Below are positions 9,497-16,778 of a stretch of 16,778 nucleotides of DNA, piece after piece. A program made the translations under genes and the position numbers. The stretch spans positions 1 through 16,778 of the forward strand of contig JBOGJI010000167.1 of NCBI GenBank assembly GCA_050747865.1. Reading direction: 5' to 3'. The notes beneath the pieces are model-generated. The model was given only the letters and a program-made list of their open reading frames with translations, ran no database searches and was not told the origin of the DNA. Source of the stretch: JBOGJI01 sp050747865. Lineage in GTDB: Bacteria; Acidobacteriota; Thermoanaerobaculia; Multivoradales; JAHEKO01. The first letter of the stretch is position 1. Every line of letters starts with the position of its first letter.

Positions 9497-10693
9497 CTAC
9501 ACCGTGGCGGCGATGGCGGCGGCGATACGGTCCAGGCCCTCCTCCAGCTCCTCGCGCGAGCAGGCGAAGGAGAGGCGGAGGTGATCGTCGGCCTCGAACG
9601 CCAGCCCCGGCACCACCGCGACCCGCGCCTCCTCGAGCAGGAAGCTGGCCAGCGCGACCGAGCCCTGCCGATCCTCTCGATAGAGCCGGGCCACGTGCGG
9701 GAAGGCGTAGAACGCCCCAGCGGGCCGCGGGCACTCGACCCCCGGCAGCGCCGCCAGCCGCTCCACCACCAGGTCGCGGCGGGCCTCGAACTCGCGCAGC
9801 CGGCCGCGGAACTCCTCTTCCCCCTCTTCCAGGGCGGCGAGCGCCCCGGCCATCGCGAACGAGGTGGGGTTGGAGGTCGCGTGGCCCTGGATGGCGATCA
9901 GGGCCTGGATCAACGCCGGCGGTCCCAGGCAGTAGCCGAGACGCCAGCCGGTCATCGCCCAGGTCTTGGAGAACGAGCCGACCACCACTACCGTGTCGGG
10001 GAGCTGGCGGGCGAGCACGGCGGCGCTCACCCGCGGACGGCCGCCGTAGACGAAGCGGTCGTAGGTCTCGTCCGCGATCAGCAGGACGCCGCGCTCGGCG
10101 CAGCCTTCGGCCAGACGCTCGAGCTCCTCCACCTCGATGACGCCGCCGGTGGGATTGCACGGCGCGTTGAGGATCACCGCCGCGGTCCGCACGTTGATGG
10201 CCGCGAGCAGCGGCTCGGCGTGGAGCCGAAACTCGTCCGCGGGGTCGGTTGCGACCGGCACCATCTCCGCCCCGGCGAAGCCGACTTGGGCCGGGAAGCT
10301 GACCCAGCAGGGCGTCGGCACGACGACCTCGACACCCGGCTCGAACAGTGCCAGGGCGAGCTCGAAGAGTGCCGCCTTGGCGCCGGCGGTGACGATCACC
10401 TCCTGCTGCGTCCACGGCGCGTCGTATTCTTCGGCGTAGCGCCGCGCCAGCGCCTGCCGCAGCTCGGGGATTCCCGCGACCTGCGTGTAGCGCGTGAAGC
10501 CATCGGCCAGGGCCTGTCGGGCTGCGCTCACGGCGCCCTCCGGCGACGGAAAATCCGGCTCGCCGACCGAGAAGTCGATGACCCGCTCCCCGGCGGCGCG
10601 CAGCTCGGCGGCGCGCCGCGCCACCGCCAGGGTGGCGGACTCGCGCAGGCTGAGCGCGCGGTTGGTGAGGCGGAGCTCGGGAGGTCGATCCAT
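9497..10693 (-). CDS. PLP-dependent class I/II aminotransferase (aspartate aminotransferase-like)
   Basis: This 398-aa cytoplasmic fold-type I aminotransferase moves an amino group between an amino acid and a 2-oxo acid. Clear landmarks are FSVGEPDFPSP (substrate side), NAPCNPTGG (N180), ADETYDRFVY (D208, Y211) and the PLP Schiff-base lysine K243 in GSFSKTWAMTGWRLGY. The C-terminal RLSFACS carries the probable substrate-carboxylate Arg. The pattern fits subgroup I-gamma enzymes such as Thermus AspC, but substrate specificity (Asp, aromatic, Ala) cannot be read from sequence. ATG 10693 begins the conserved N-terminus (MDRPPELRLTNRALSLRES). No strong ribosome-binding site is seen. The frame runs open far upstream, but that part lies opposite the thioredoxin gene and is a shadow. 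The M2 peptidase follows after 48 bases. Confidence 0.92.
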   Translation of the reverse strand: MDRPPELRLTNRALSLRESATLAVARRAAELRAAGERVIDFSVGEPDFPSPEGAVSAARQALADGFTRYTQVAGIPELRQALARRYAEEYDAPWTQQEVIVTAGAKAALFELALALFEPGVEVVVPTPCWVSFPAQVGFAGAEMVPVATDPADEFRLHAEPLLAAINVRTAAVILNAPCNPTGGVIEVEELERLAEGCAERGVLLIADETYDRFVYGGRPRVSAAVLARQLPDTVVVVGSFSKTWAMTGWRLGYCLGPPALIQALIAIQGHATSNPTSFAMAGALAALEEGEEEFRGRLREFEARRDLVVERLAALPGVECPRPAGAFYAFPHVARLYREDRQGSVALASFLLEEARVAVVPGLAFEADDHLRLSFACSREELEEGLDRIAAAIAATV

Positions 10694-10786
10694 GAGAGCG
10701 GGAGGATACAGCCTTCCCGCGTGCGGCGTCCCGGCCCGAGCGCGTATCGCCAGCGGAAAGCCCGAACCGCGATCGGCGACAGTCCG

Positions 10787-10792
10787 TATAAG
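10787..10792 (+). promoter_or_regulatory. Candidate -10 box in the divergent 177-bp gap
   Basis: TATAAG is a five-of-six match to the -10 consensus in the gap between the divergent aminotransferase and thioredoxin-like genes. It would give a leader of about 70 bases before ATG 10871. No clear -35 box is seen. The rest of the gap shows nothing I can name. Confidence 0.25.
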
Positions 10793-10870
10793 ACATGAGG
10801 CGCGGGACGGCGCGAGTGTTACCATCTCCCTTTGGACTGTGACCGGATCGTCCTCTTGCGCAACACGACC

Positions 10871-11740
10871 ATGGACCGCTTCTCTCATGTCTTCGCCAAG
10901 TCTCTGATCGCCTCCGCGATCTTTGTGTCCGCCTCGGCGCCGGCCGCCGCCGGCGAGTGGCTGGCGGACCCTGGCGCCGCGTTCCGCGCCGCCGGCCAGC
11001 GCGACGTCCCGGTGCTCGTCGACCTCTACGCCGACTGGTGCGGCTGGTGCAAGAAGATGGACCGCGAGGTCTTCGCGACGCCCGAGTTCCAACGCTTCGC
11101 CGCCGACTACGTGCTGCTGCGCGTCGACACGGAGGACGGGGCCGTGGGCTCCGCCTTGCAGGCGCGCTACGGCGCCTTCGAACTGCCGACGCTCCTCCTC
11201 CTGACGCCGCAGAACACCTTGGTCGGCAGCGTCGCGGGTTTCGTTCCCACCGCCGAGCTGCTGGCGCGCATCCGCCGCGAGCGGGAGGGGTTCACCGCGT
11301 TCCAGCGGCGAACGCGCGAGATCCGCGACGAGGGCGACTTCGTGGAGCTGCAGCAGCTCGCCACGGCCTACCACGACCGCGCCGACGGCGCTCGGGCCCG
11401 CGCCCTCTATGAGCAGTTCGTGGAGCGGCCCGACGTCCCGGCCGAGGAGCGGCGGTGGATCGAGTACCTGATCGCCGACGCCCTGCGCCTGGAGGGCCGG
11501 CATGCGGAGGCGCGGCGACAGCTCGAGGTCGCCCGTGCCGGCGCACACCAGGCGGGAGATGAGCAGGTGCTCGCGCGGCTGGAGGACCTGGCCTGGCTGC
11601 TGGGGCGCGACCGGCTCGACTGCGACGGCCTGGACTCGCTGAACCTGTTCCTGGCGGAGTACCCGGAGAGCAGCTACCGCCAGCAGGCGCAGCGCCTGCT
11701 CGAGCACCGGCGCCACGACCTGGGCGACTCCTGCGCTTGA
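10871..11740 (+). CDS. Exported thioredoxin-fold protein with CGWC active site
   Basis: This 289-aa protein starts with a signal peptide or anchor (SLIASAIFVSASAPAAAG, about 11-28). A thioredoxin domain follows (about 30-135) with redox motif CGWC (57-60) in LVDLYADWCGWCKKMDREVF and the cis-Pro in FELPTLLLL, as in the Thioredoxin_7 group of thiol reductases. The remaining 150 or so residues are mostly helical and TPR-like (RALYEQFVERPD, EGRHAEARRQLEVA), with two more cysteines near the C-terminus. I start it at ATG 10871, just before the signal peptide. The open frame reaches a TTG at 10832, but no ribosome-binding site favours either. It lies 14 bases before dsbD, so the two are almost surely one operon; DsbD is the probable electron donor. 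Client proteins are unknown. Confidence 0.88.
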   Translation: MDRFSHVFAKSLIASAIFVSASAPAAAGEWLADPGAAFRAAGQRDVPVLVDLYADWCGWCKKMDREVFATPEFQRFAADYVLLRVDTEDGAVGSALQARYGAFELPTLLLLTPQNTLVGSVAGFVPTAELLARIRREREGFTAFQRRTREIRDEGDFVELQQLATAYHDRADGARARALYEQFVERPDVPAEERRWIEYLIADALRLEGRHAEARRQLEVARAGAHQAGDEQVLARLEDLAWLLGRDRLDCDGLDSLNLFLAEYPESSYRQQAQRLLEHRRHDLGDSCA

Positions 11741-11754
11741 GAGGCTCGTCCGAC

Positions 11755-13572
11755 ATGACGACCCATCACATGCTGTCCTGGCGATCCCGGCTCGGCGCCA
11801 TGGCCGTCCTCGCCGCCGTGCTGGCGGCACCACTTGCCGCTCAGCTCTCCGTGCCCGAGAAGGCCGAGGTCTCGGTGGCCACCGACCGCACGGCCTACGC
11901 GCCCGGCGAGAGCGCCCGCCTGCTCGTCGAGCTGGCGATCGAAGACGGCTGGCACGTCAACGCCAACCCGGCGACGTTCGATTACCTGATCCCGACCTCG
12001 GCCTCGGCGCGGGTTCCGGAGGGCTGGCCCGCCGCCGAGAGTGAGTACCCGCCCGGCGTGATGCGCACCTTCGCCTTCGCCGACGAGCCGCTGTCGGTCT
12101 ACGAGGGGACGGTGACGCTGGCGCTGCGCACCGCCGTTCCGGCCGGCGCCGCCGACGGCGACGTGGAGATCCCGGTCACCGTCACCTACCAGGCCTGCGA
12201 CCATCAGCGGTGCCTGCCGCCGATCACCAAAAACTATCCGGTGGCGCTGACCGTGGGCCCGGACGGCGAGCCAACCGCGGCCGGGCTGGCGTACTCCGAT
12301 GCGGCGCCGCCCGCGGCGGCGGCCACTACGTCCCCGGCGCCCGGCTTTCGCGGCTTCGCCGTCATGCTGCTGCTCGGGATGGTCGGCGGGCTCATCCTGA
12401 ACGTCATGCCCTGCGTGTTGCCGGTGCTCTCGCTCAAGCTCATGGGGCTGGTCAAGGGCGCCGGTCAGGGCCGCCGCGAGGTCGCCGCCGGCGCCCTGAT
12501 GACCTCCCTCGGCATCCTGGCGTCGTTCTGGGCGCTTGCCGGCGTGGCGATCGCGGCCCGTGCGGCCGGGGCGGCGGTCGGCTGGGGCGTGCAGTTCCAG
12601 GAGCCGATCTTCGTCGCCGTGTTGGCCGTGGTGGTGACCTTCTTCTGCCTCAACCTGTGGGGGGTATTCGAGATCGGGCTCCCGCGCTGGCTCGCGCGCT
12701 CGAGCGCCGGGGCCGGCAGCACCGGCCTCACCGGCCACTTCGGCGCCGGCCTCTTCACCACCGTCATGGCGACCCCCTGCTCGGCTCCCTTCCTCGGCAC
12801 CGCGGTGGCGTTCGCGCTCACCCAGCCGGCGGGCACCGTCGTTGCGGTGGCGACCGCGATCGGCGCCGGGATGGCGCTCCCCTACCTGCTGCTGGCGCTC
12901 GCCCCCGGGTCGGTGCGCTGGCTCCCCCGACCTGGAGCGTGGATGAGCCATCTCAAGGTGGTGATGGGCTTCCTGCTCGCCGCCACCGACGTCTGGCTGC
13001 TCTACGTGCTCGCCGGCCAGGTCGACCGCGCCGCCGTGGCCTGGTTGCAGTTGGGTCTGTTGGCGCTGGCTCTCGCCCTCTGGGTGCGGCACCGGCTCGG
13101 CGCGCCCGTGGCACGCTGGCTCGGCGTCGCCGGCGCTGCCGCCGCCGTCGTCCTCACCCTGGGCGTGGCGGCCACCGCCCCGGCCAGCGGCGAGGGGGAC
13201 GGGATCGACTGGGTCGACTTCGATCGCGGCGAGGCCGAGCGGCTCGCCGCCACCGGGCAGCTGGTGTTCGTCGACGTCACGGCCGACTGGTGCGTCACCT
13301 GCAAGTTCAACGAGCGCCTCGTTCTGGAGACCGAGGAGATCGCCGAGCTGTTCGAGCGCCACGACGTGGTGGCGATGAAGGCCGACTGGACGAATCGCAG
13401 CCGGCCGATCGCGCAGTTTTTGGCAGACCACGGCCGTTATGGCATCCCCTTCTATCTCCTCTACCGTCCTCATCAGGAGCCGCACGTGTTCAGCGAGCTG
13501 ATCACGCGGCAGGCCGTGACCGAGGCGGTGCAGCAGGCCGCGCCGGTGGCGCAACGTCCGTCGACCCCTTAG
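11755..13572 (+). CDS. dsbD: Thiol:disulfide interchange protein DsbD
   Basis: DsbD carries electrons from cytoplasmic thioredoxin across the inner membrane to periplasmic thiol proteins. All three modules are present in 605 aa. After a signal peptide comes the N-terminal immunoglobulin-like domain with its Cys pair (C148, C153, in YQACDHQRCLPPI). The membrane core (about 200-475, roughly eight or nine helices) has C220 in NVMPCVLPVLSLKLMG and C342 in ATPCSAPFLGTAVAFA. The C-terminal thioredoxin domain has CVTC (513-516) in VDVTADWCVTCKFNE. The start is ATG 11755, with AGAGG ten bases upstream; a TTG at 11737 overlapping the previous stop codon is possible. The upstream thioredoxin-like gene is the likely partner. 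The 3' end of the gene lies in a tandem repeat that crosses the stop codon. Confidence 0.95.
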   Translation: MTTHHMLSWRSRLGAMAVLAAVLAAPLAAQLSVPEKAEVSVATDRTAYAPGESARLLVELAIEDGWHVNANPATFDYLIPTSASARVPEGWPAAESEYPPGVMRTFAFADEPLSVYEGTVTLALRTAVPAGAADGDVEIPVTVTYQACDHQRCLPPITKNYPVALTVGPDGEPTAAGLAYSDAAPPAAAATTSPAPGFRGFAVMLLLGMVGGLILNVMPCVLPVLSLKLMGLVKGAGQGRREVAAGALMTSLGILASFWALAGVAIAARAAGAAVGWGVQFQEPIFVAVLAVVVTFFCLNLWGVFEIGLPRWLARSSAGAGSTGLTGHFGAGLFTTVMATPCSAPFLGTAVAFALTQPAGTVVAVATAIGAGMALPYLLLALAPGSVRWLPRPGAWMSHLKVVMGFLLAATDVWLLYVLAGQVDRAAVAWLQLGLLALALALWVRHRLGAPVARWLGVAGAAAAVVLTLGVAATAPASGEGDGIDWVDFDRGEAERLAATGQLVFVDVTADWCVTCKFNERLVLETEEIAELFERHDVVAMKADWTNRSRPIAQFLADHGRYGIPFYLLYRPHQEPHVFSELITRQAVTEAVQQAAPVAQRPSTP

Positions 13573-13611
13573 AAAACGTCCGTCCACCCCTCGCAACGCC
13601 TGTCGACCCCT
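13552..13611 (+). repeat. Three-copy imperfect 18-base tandem repeat across the dsbD stop
   Basis: Units CAACGTCCGTCGACCCCT (13552-13569), AAACGTCCGTCCACCCCT (13574-13591) and CAACGCCTGTCGACCCCT (13594-13611) follow one another at 20-22-base steps. The first encodes the last residues of DsbD (QRPSTP) and the other two lie after the TAG. Confidence 0.7.
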
Positions 13612-13620
13612 CCAACCGCG

Positions 13621-13680
13621 CTGAGGCGGCCGGCACGGACGCCGGCTCCGACGGCCGGCGGGGAGCGCAGGCCGCCTCAG
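13621..13680 (+). terminator. 60-bp inverted repeat after dsbD
   Basis: CTGAGGCGGCC (13621-13631) and GGCCGCCTCAG (13670-13680) form a perfect 11-bp stem. Inside is a second stem GCCGGC/GCCGGC (13641-13646 and 13654-13659). It lies 48 bases after the dsbD stop and 74 bases before the MocR start, so it probably ends or protects the dsbD transcript. There is no T-run, so intrinsic termination is not certain. Confidence 0.55.
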
Positions 13681-13754
13681 GTTGCCGTTGGCATCGCCTC
13701 TGCAACCTGAAGTGCGGTGCAGGCGTAGTACTGGTTGAAAGGTAGACCGACCGT

Positions 13755-15272
13755 ATGCAGACGTTCCCCGTCCGCCTCGACACCCACAAGCCTCTCTATC
13801 AACAGCTCTACGCGGCGCTGCGCGAGCGCATCGTCACCGGCGACTTGGGTCCGGGCGATCGCCTGCCGCCGACCCGCGACATGGCCCGCGATCTGGGCGT
13901 GTCCCGCAACGTGGTCGTCGCGGCGTACGATCAGCTCCTCTCCGAGGGATACGTGCAGGCGCGCGTCGGCTCGGGAACCTGGGTCAGCCCCCAGCTTCCC
14001 GACACCCGGCTGACCACGGTGACGCCGACAGTGCAGAACGGGGGATCGGGCCGCAGCGTCCAACCACAGCTCAGCGAGCTGGCCCGGCGCGCCGTGGCCG
14101 CCAATCCGGTGGGACGGGACCGGCAGGTGCTGCAGGCGCGCGCCGGCGCGATCCCGTTCGCGCTCGAGACAACCTTGCGGGACGAGTCGGCGGTCGCCAC
14201 CTGGAACTCCCTGGCCCGCAGGCGGCGCAACCACACGCCCGACGGCTTCGGCCCGCCCGAGGGGTCGCTCGAGCTGCGGCGGGCCCTGGCCTCCTACCTG
14301 CACCGGAGCCGCGGGATCCAGGCGGATGCCGATCAGATCCTGATCCTCACCGGAGTCCAACAGGCCATCGACCTCATCGGGCGGGCGGTGCTGCAGCCCG
14401 GCTCCGGCGTCCTCATGGAGGATCCGGGCTATCACGGAGCGCGCCTTGCTTTCGAAGCGTTCGGGGCCCATCTGATCCCCTGTCCGGTGGATCGCGAGGG
14501 CATGGCGGTGGCCGGGGCGGATACGCGGGAGCTCCCGGCCCAGCTCGCCTTCGTCACCCCGTCGCACCAGTTCCCCACCGGCGTGGTGATGAGCCTGGCG
14601 CGCCGGCAGGAGCTGCTGGCTTGGGCGTCGGCGGCGGACGCCCTGGTGGTCGAGGACGACTACGAGGGCGAGTTCCGGTTCGACGATCGGCCGCTGCCCG
14701 CCATCCACGCGCTGGACGGCGAAGGGCGGACTGTCTACATCGGCAGCTTCTCGCGCCTCCTCTACCCGGACGTGCGGCTCGGCTACGCCGTGTTGCCCTC
14801 CTCTCTCGTCGAGCCGGCGATCGCGCTCAAGCGGCTCTCGGACTGGTACACGCCGACGACGACGCAGTCGGTCCTCGCCGAGCTGCTCGACGACGGCCAC
14901 TACGAGCGCCACCTGCGCCGCCTGCAGCAGCAGATGACGCGGCGGCGCGACGTGCTGCTTGACAGCCTCGAGAAGCACTTCGGCGGCGCCGTCGAGGTGA
15001 CGGGCGCGGAGAGCGGTCTGCACGTGATGGTCTGGTTCCCGGAACCGGGCCCCGAGGAGGAGGCCGCGCTGCTCGCCCACGCGCGCGACATGGGCGTGGG
15101 GGTCAACCCCCTGTCGCCGCTCTGCCTCAGCCGGCCCGAGCGTCTGGCCGTCGTGCTCGGCTACAGCGGCCTGGAAGAGGCGGAAATCCGCGAGGGCGCG
15201 CGCCGGCTGCGCAAGGCCTGGCAGGCCACCCGCCGCGCCGCCTTCCCCTCCTCGGCCGTCCCCGTCGCCTGA
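13755..15272 (+). CDS. MocR-type GntR family regulator with aminotransferase-like domain
   Basis: This 505-aa transcription factor joins a GntR winged helix (about 12-78: PLYQQLYAALRERIVTGDLGPGDRLPPTRDMARDLGVSRNVV) to a fold-type I aminotransferase-like effector domain (about 150-490) that normally binds PLP. Effector-domain landmarks include DPGYHGAR, TPSHQFPTG (268-276), VVEDDYEGEFRF (D301/D302, Y303) and GSFSRLLYPDVRLGY. In the last, the position of the PLP-binding lysine (usual GTFSK) is Arg334, encoded by CGC. AAAGGT lies 11 bases or so before ATG 13755. PdxR, GabR and TauR are relatives, but the target here is unknown: MocR genes usually lie divergent from their targets, and here dsbD reads in the same direction and rarA is convergent. 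It ends six bases before rarA. Confidence 0.92.
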   Translation: MQTFPVRLDTHKPLYQQLYAALRERIVTGDLGPGDRLPPTRDMARDLGVSRNVVVAAYDQLLSEGYVQARVGSGTWVSPQLPDTRLTTVTPTVQNGGSGRSVQPQLSELARRAVAANPVGRDRQVLQARAGAIPFALETTLRDESAVATWNSLARRRRNHTPDGFGPPEGSLELRRALASYLHRSRGIQADADQILILTGVQQAIDLIGRAVLQPGSGVLMEDPGYHGARLAFEAFGAHLIPCPVDREGMAVAGADTRELPAQLAFVTPSHQFPTGVVMSLARRQELLAWASAADALVVEDDYEGEFRFDDRPLPAIHALDGEGRTVYIGSFSRLLYPDVRLGYAVLPSSLVEPAIALKRLSDWYTPTTTQSVLAELLDDGHYERHLRRLQQQMTRRRDVLLDSLEKHFGGAVEVTGAESGLHVMVWFPEPGPEEEAALLAHARDMGVGVNPLSPLCLSRPERLAVVLGYSGLEEAEIREGARRLRKAWQATRRAAFPSSAVPVA

Positions 15273-15278
15273 CCGTAT

Positions 15279-16646
15279 TCAGCTTCGCGAGCGGAGCTTC
15301 TGGCGCAGGGCGTCGAGCTGCTGACGGCGGGCCCGGAGCTCGGTTTCGAAGCCGGCGCCGCGGGGCTCGTAGAAGCGGGTGCCCTGCAGGGCCTCGGGCA
15401 GGCAGTCGATCCCTCCCACGCCTTCCTCGGTTTCCGGCGCGTAGATATAACCCTTGCCGTAGCCCACGTCGCGCATCAGCCGCGTGACCGCGTTGCGGAT
15501 CACCGGCGGGACGGGGTCGGCGGGCCGCTCCTCGATGGTCCGGCGGGCGGCCTCCGAGGCAGCGTAGACGGCGACGCTCTTGGGCGCCAGGGCGAGGTAG
15601 AGGGCGGACTCCGCCAGCGCCAGCTCGCCCTCCGGCGAGCCCAGGCGGTCGTAGGCCTCCCAGGCGGCCAGCGTCATGGGCAGCGCCTGCGGGTCGGCCA
15701 GCCCCACGTCTTCGCTGGCGAAGCGCACCAAGCGCCGGGCGACGTAGTGCGGATCCTCCCCCGCCATCAGCATGCGCTCCAGCCAGTAGAGCGCCGCGTC
15801 CGCGTCGGACTCGCGCAGCGACTTGTGCAGCGCCGAGATCAAGTTGTAGTGCTCCTCGCCGGACTTGTCGTAGAGCAGGGTCTTGCGCTGCGCCACCTCG
15901 CGCACCGTCGCCGCCGTGATCCGCGACCGGCCCTCGGAGCGCGCGTCGGCCGCCAGCGCCTCGAGCAGGTTCAGGGCCCGGCGGGCGTCGCCGTCGGCGA
16001 GCGCCGCGACGGCCCCAACCGCCTCGGGCTCCACCTCGAGCGCTTCGTTGCCGAGACCCCGCTCGGCGTCTTCCAGGGCCTGCCTCTGGATCGCCACCAG
16101 GTCGTCGGAAGACAGCGGCTGCAGCACGACGACTCTCAGCCGGGACAGCAGCGCGCCGTTGAGCTCGAAAGAGGGGTTCTCCGTGGTCGCCCCGACCAGG
16201 GTGATCGCCCCCGTCTCGACGTAGGGCAGGAAGGCGTCCTGCTGCGCCCGGTTGAAGCGATGGATCTCGTCGACGAACAGCAGCGTGCGGCCACCCTGGG
16301 CCTTCTGCCAGCGCTCGGCGTCTACCATCACCGCTTTCACCTCCTTGATCCCGGAGGTCACCGCCGAAAACGGCACGAAGCGGGCACGCGTCGAGTCGGC
16401 GATGATCCGCGCCAACGTCGTCTTCCCCGACCCCGGCGGCCCCCAGAACACCATCGACGGCACCCGGTCGTCGGCGATCGCCCGCCGCAGGAACCCCTCC
16501 GCCCCCACCACCCCCTCCTGCCCCAGCACCTCGTCCAGACTCCGCGGTCGCATCCGGTCGGCCAGCGGAGCCGCACCAACGCCCGTGGCCTCCTCTCTTC
16601 CGGGCTCCTCGAACAGGGTGCGGCGCATGGCGAAACATTCTGTCAC
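15279..16646 (-). CDS. rarA: Replication-associated recombination protein RarA (MgsA), AAA+ ATPase
   Basis: RarA is a tetrameric AAA+ ATPase of the clamp-loader clade that acts at stalled replication forks together with SSB. The 455-aa protein has Walker A GPPGSGKT (69-76), Walker B LLFVDEIHRF (D126, E127), sensor 1 GATTENPSF (N157) and the arginine finger in LLSRLR (R169). The RarA-specific C-terminal half follows (YDKSGEEHYNLISALHKSLRESDADAALYWLERML, ARRLVRFASEDVGLADP, GYGKGYIYAP). The start is GTG 16646 (reads MTECFAMRR); ATG 16628 six codons later is an alternative, and neither has a strong ribosome-binding site. A 14-base palindrome lies just upstream. The gene is convergent with the MocR gene, with six bases between them and no visible terminator. 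Confidence 0.95.
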   Translation of the reverse strand: MTECFAMRRTLFEEPGREEATGVGAAPLADRMRPRSLDEVLGQEGVVGAEGFLRRAIADDRVPSMVFWGPPGSGKTTLARIIADSTRARFVPFSAVTSGIKEVKAVMVDAERWQKAQGGRTLLFVDEIHRFNRAQQDAFLPYVETGAITLVGATTENPSFELNGALLSRLRVVVLQPLSSDDLVAIQRQALEDAERGLGNEALEVEPEAVGAVAALADGDARRALNLLEALAADARSEGRSRITAATVREVAQRKTLLYDKSGEEHYNLISALHKSLRESDADAALYWLERMLMAGEDPHYVARRLVRFASEDVGLADPQALPMTLAAWEAYDRLGSPEGELALAESALYLALAPKSVAVYAASEAARRTIEERPADPVPPVIRNAVTRLMRDVGYGKGYIYAPETEEGVGGIDCLPEALQGTRFYEPRGAGFETELRARRQQLDALRQKLRSRS

Positions 16647-16650
16647 CCCC

Positions 16651-16664
16651 GAGGCACCTGCCTC
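16651..16664. promoter_or_regulatory. 14-base palindrome just upstream of rarA
   Basis: GAGGCACCTGCCTC is a dyad with perfect 6-bp arms (GAGGCA/TGCCTC), four bases before the GTG start of rarA. Its place fits an operator or a structure that hides the ribosome-binding site. It could also be the edge of the neighbouring repeat. No known regulator motif is recognised. Confidence 0.3.
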
Positions 16665-16667
16665 TTA

Positions 16668-16778
16668 GAGCCTGTGAATGAATCTCCCATGGGTCGCGTT
16701 GCGAGCGCCAGACCAACGCGCTTCGCGCGTCGGTGCCCGCCTGCTGGAAGGAGCCGCGACGCAGGCGATGCGGTGCCA
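16668..16778. repeat. Partial structured intergenic repeat (right edge)
   Basis: After rarA no gene is seen. The stretch opens with GAGCCTGTGAATGAATCTCC (16668-16687) and contains a strong hairpin, ACGCGC-TTC-GCGCGT, that extends past a mismatch to CC/GG (16713-16733). It reaches GACGCAGGC (16758-16766), which the left-edge element shares, and is cut by the window end. AT-rich sequence at the outer end followed by GC-rich hairpins is typical of dispersed non-coding repeats. Its full extent cannot be judged here. Confidence 0.45.

Noticed and set aside
8178..10796. An 872-codon open frame on the minus strand across the peptidase and aminotransferase genes
   Set aside because: It is low-complexity Arg/Gly/Ala-rich, has no recognisable domain, and lies in a different frame of two clearly functional genes. 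It is a GC-rich shadow.
11674..13596. A 640-codon antisense frame opposite dsbD
   Set aside because: DsbD is complete with all six redox cysteines; the antisense protein is His/Arg/Gly-rich filler.
13681..13754. Riboswitch or tRNA in the gap before the MocR gene
   Set aside because: The structure seen belongs to the inverted repeat at 13621-13680. The remaining 74 bases show no tRNA arms or conserved riboswitch core that I can recognise.

Overview
The window is a GC-rich (about 70% by eye), densely packed bacterial chromosomal segment with eleven protein-coding genes and no RNA gene, CRISPR array, transposase, integrase or phage gene. An ECF sigma factor overlapping a membrane Ser/Thr kinase with a TPR tail, a secreted M2 (ACE-like) dipeptidyl carboxypeptidase, HutF, and several secreted TPR or thioredoxin proteins together suggest a Gram-negative-type acidobacterium (a Thermoanaerobaculia-like lineage). 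This taxonomic guess is inference from gene content, not from a marker gene.

Layout. 1-102: half of a structured intergenic repeat. 103-687 (-): exported MsrB. 813-3700 (+): sigma factor and kinase, joined by a GTGA start/stop overlap. 3764-6288 (+): M20 deacylase (ArgE-like) and HutF formimidoylglutamate deiminase. 6442-7572 (+): exported transglutaminase-like/TPR protein behind a perfect TATAAT box. 7583-10693 (-): class I aminotransferase followed by the M2 peptidase. 10871-13572 (+): exported thioredoxin-fold protein followed by DsbD. 13755-15272 (+): MocR-type GntR/aminotransferase-like regulator. 15279-16646 (-): RarA/MgsA AAA+ ATPase. 16668-16778: start of another structured repeat that resembles the left one.

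How the genes fit together. The sigma factor and kinase form a signalling pair. The sigma factor has Thr-Thr where ordinary ECF sigmas carry acidic residues, so the kinase may activate it by phosphorylation. MsrB, the thioredoxin-like protein and DsbD all act outside the cytoplasm and could form one reducing and repair circuit, although msrB is 10 kb from the other two. The M20 enzyme and HutF may together process N-acyl or N-formimino glutamate derivatives. The aminotransferase and M2 peptidase form a probable two-gene amino-acid/peptide unit.

I did not find a convincing new defence or mobile system. The observations most worth following are the kinase-linked sigma factor, a MocR protein whose PLP lysine position is arginine, a 14-base element repeated at three gene ends, a three-copy tandem repeat across the dsbD stop codon, and the related structured repeats at both edges of the window.
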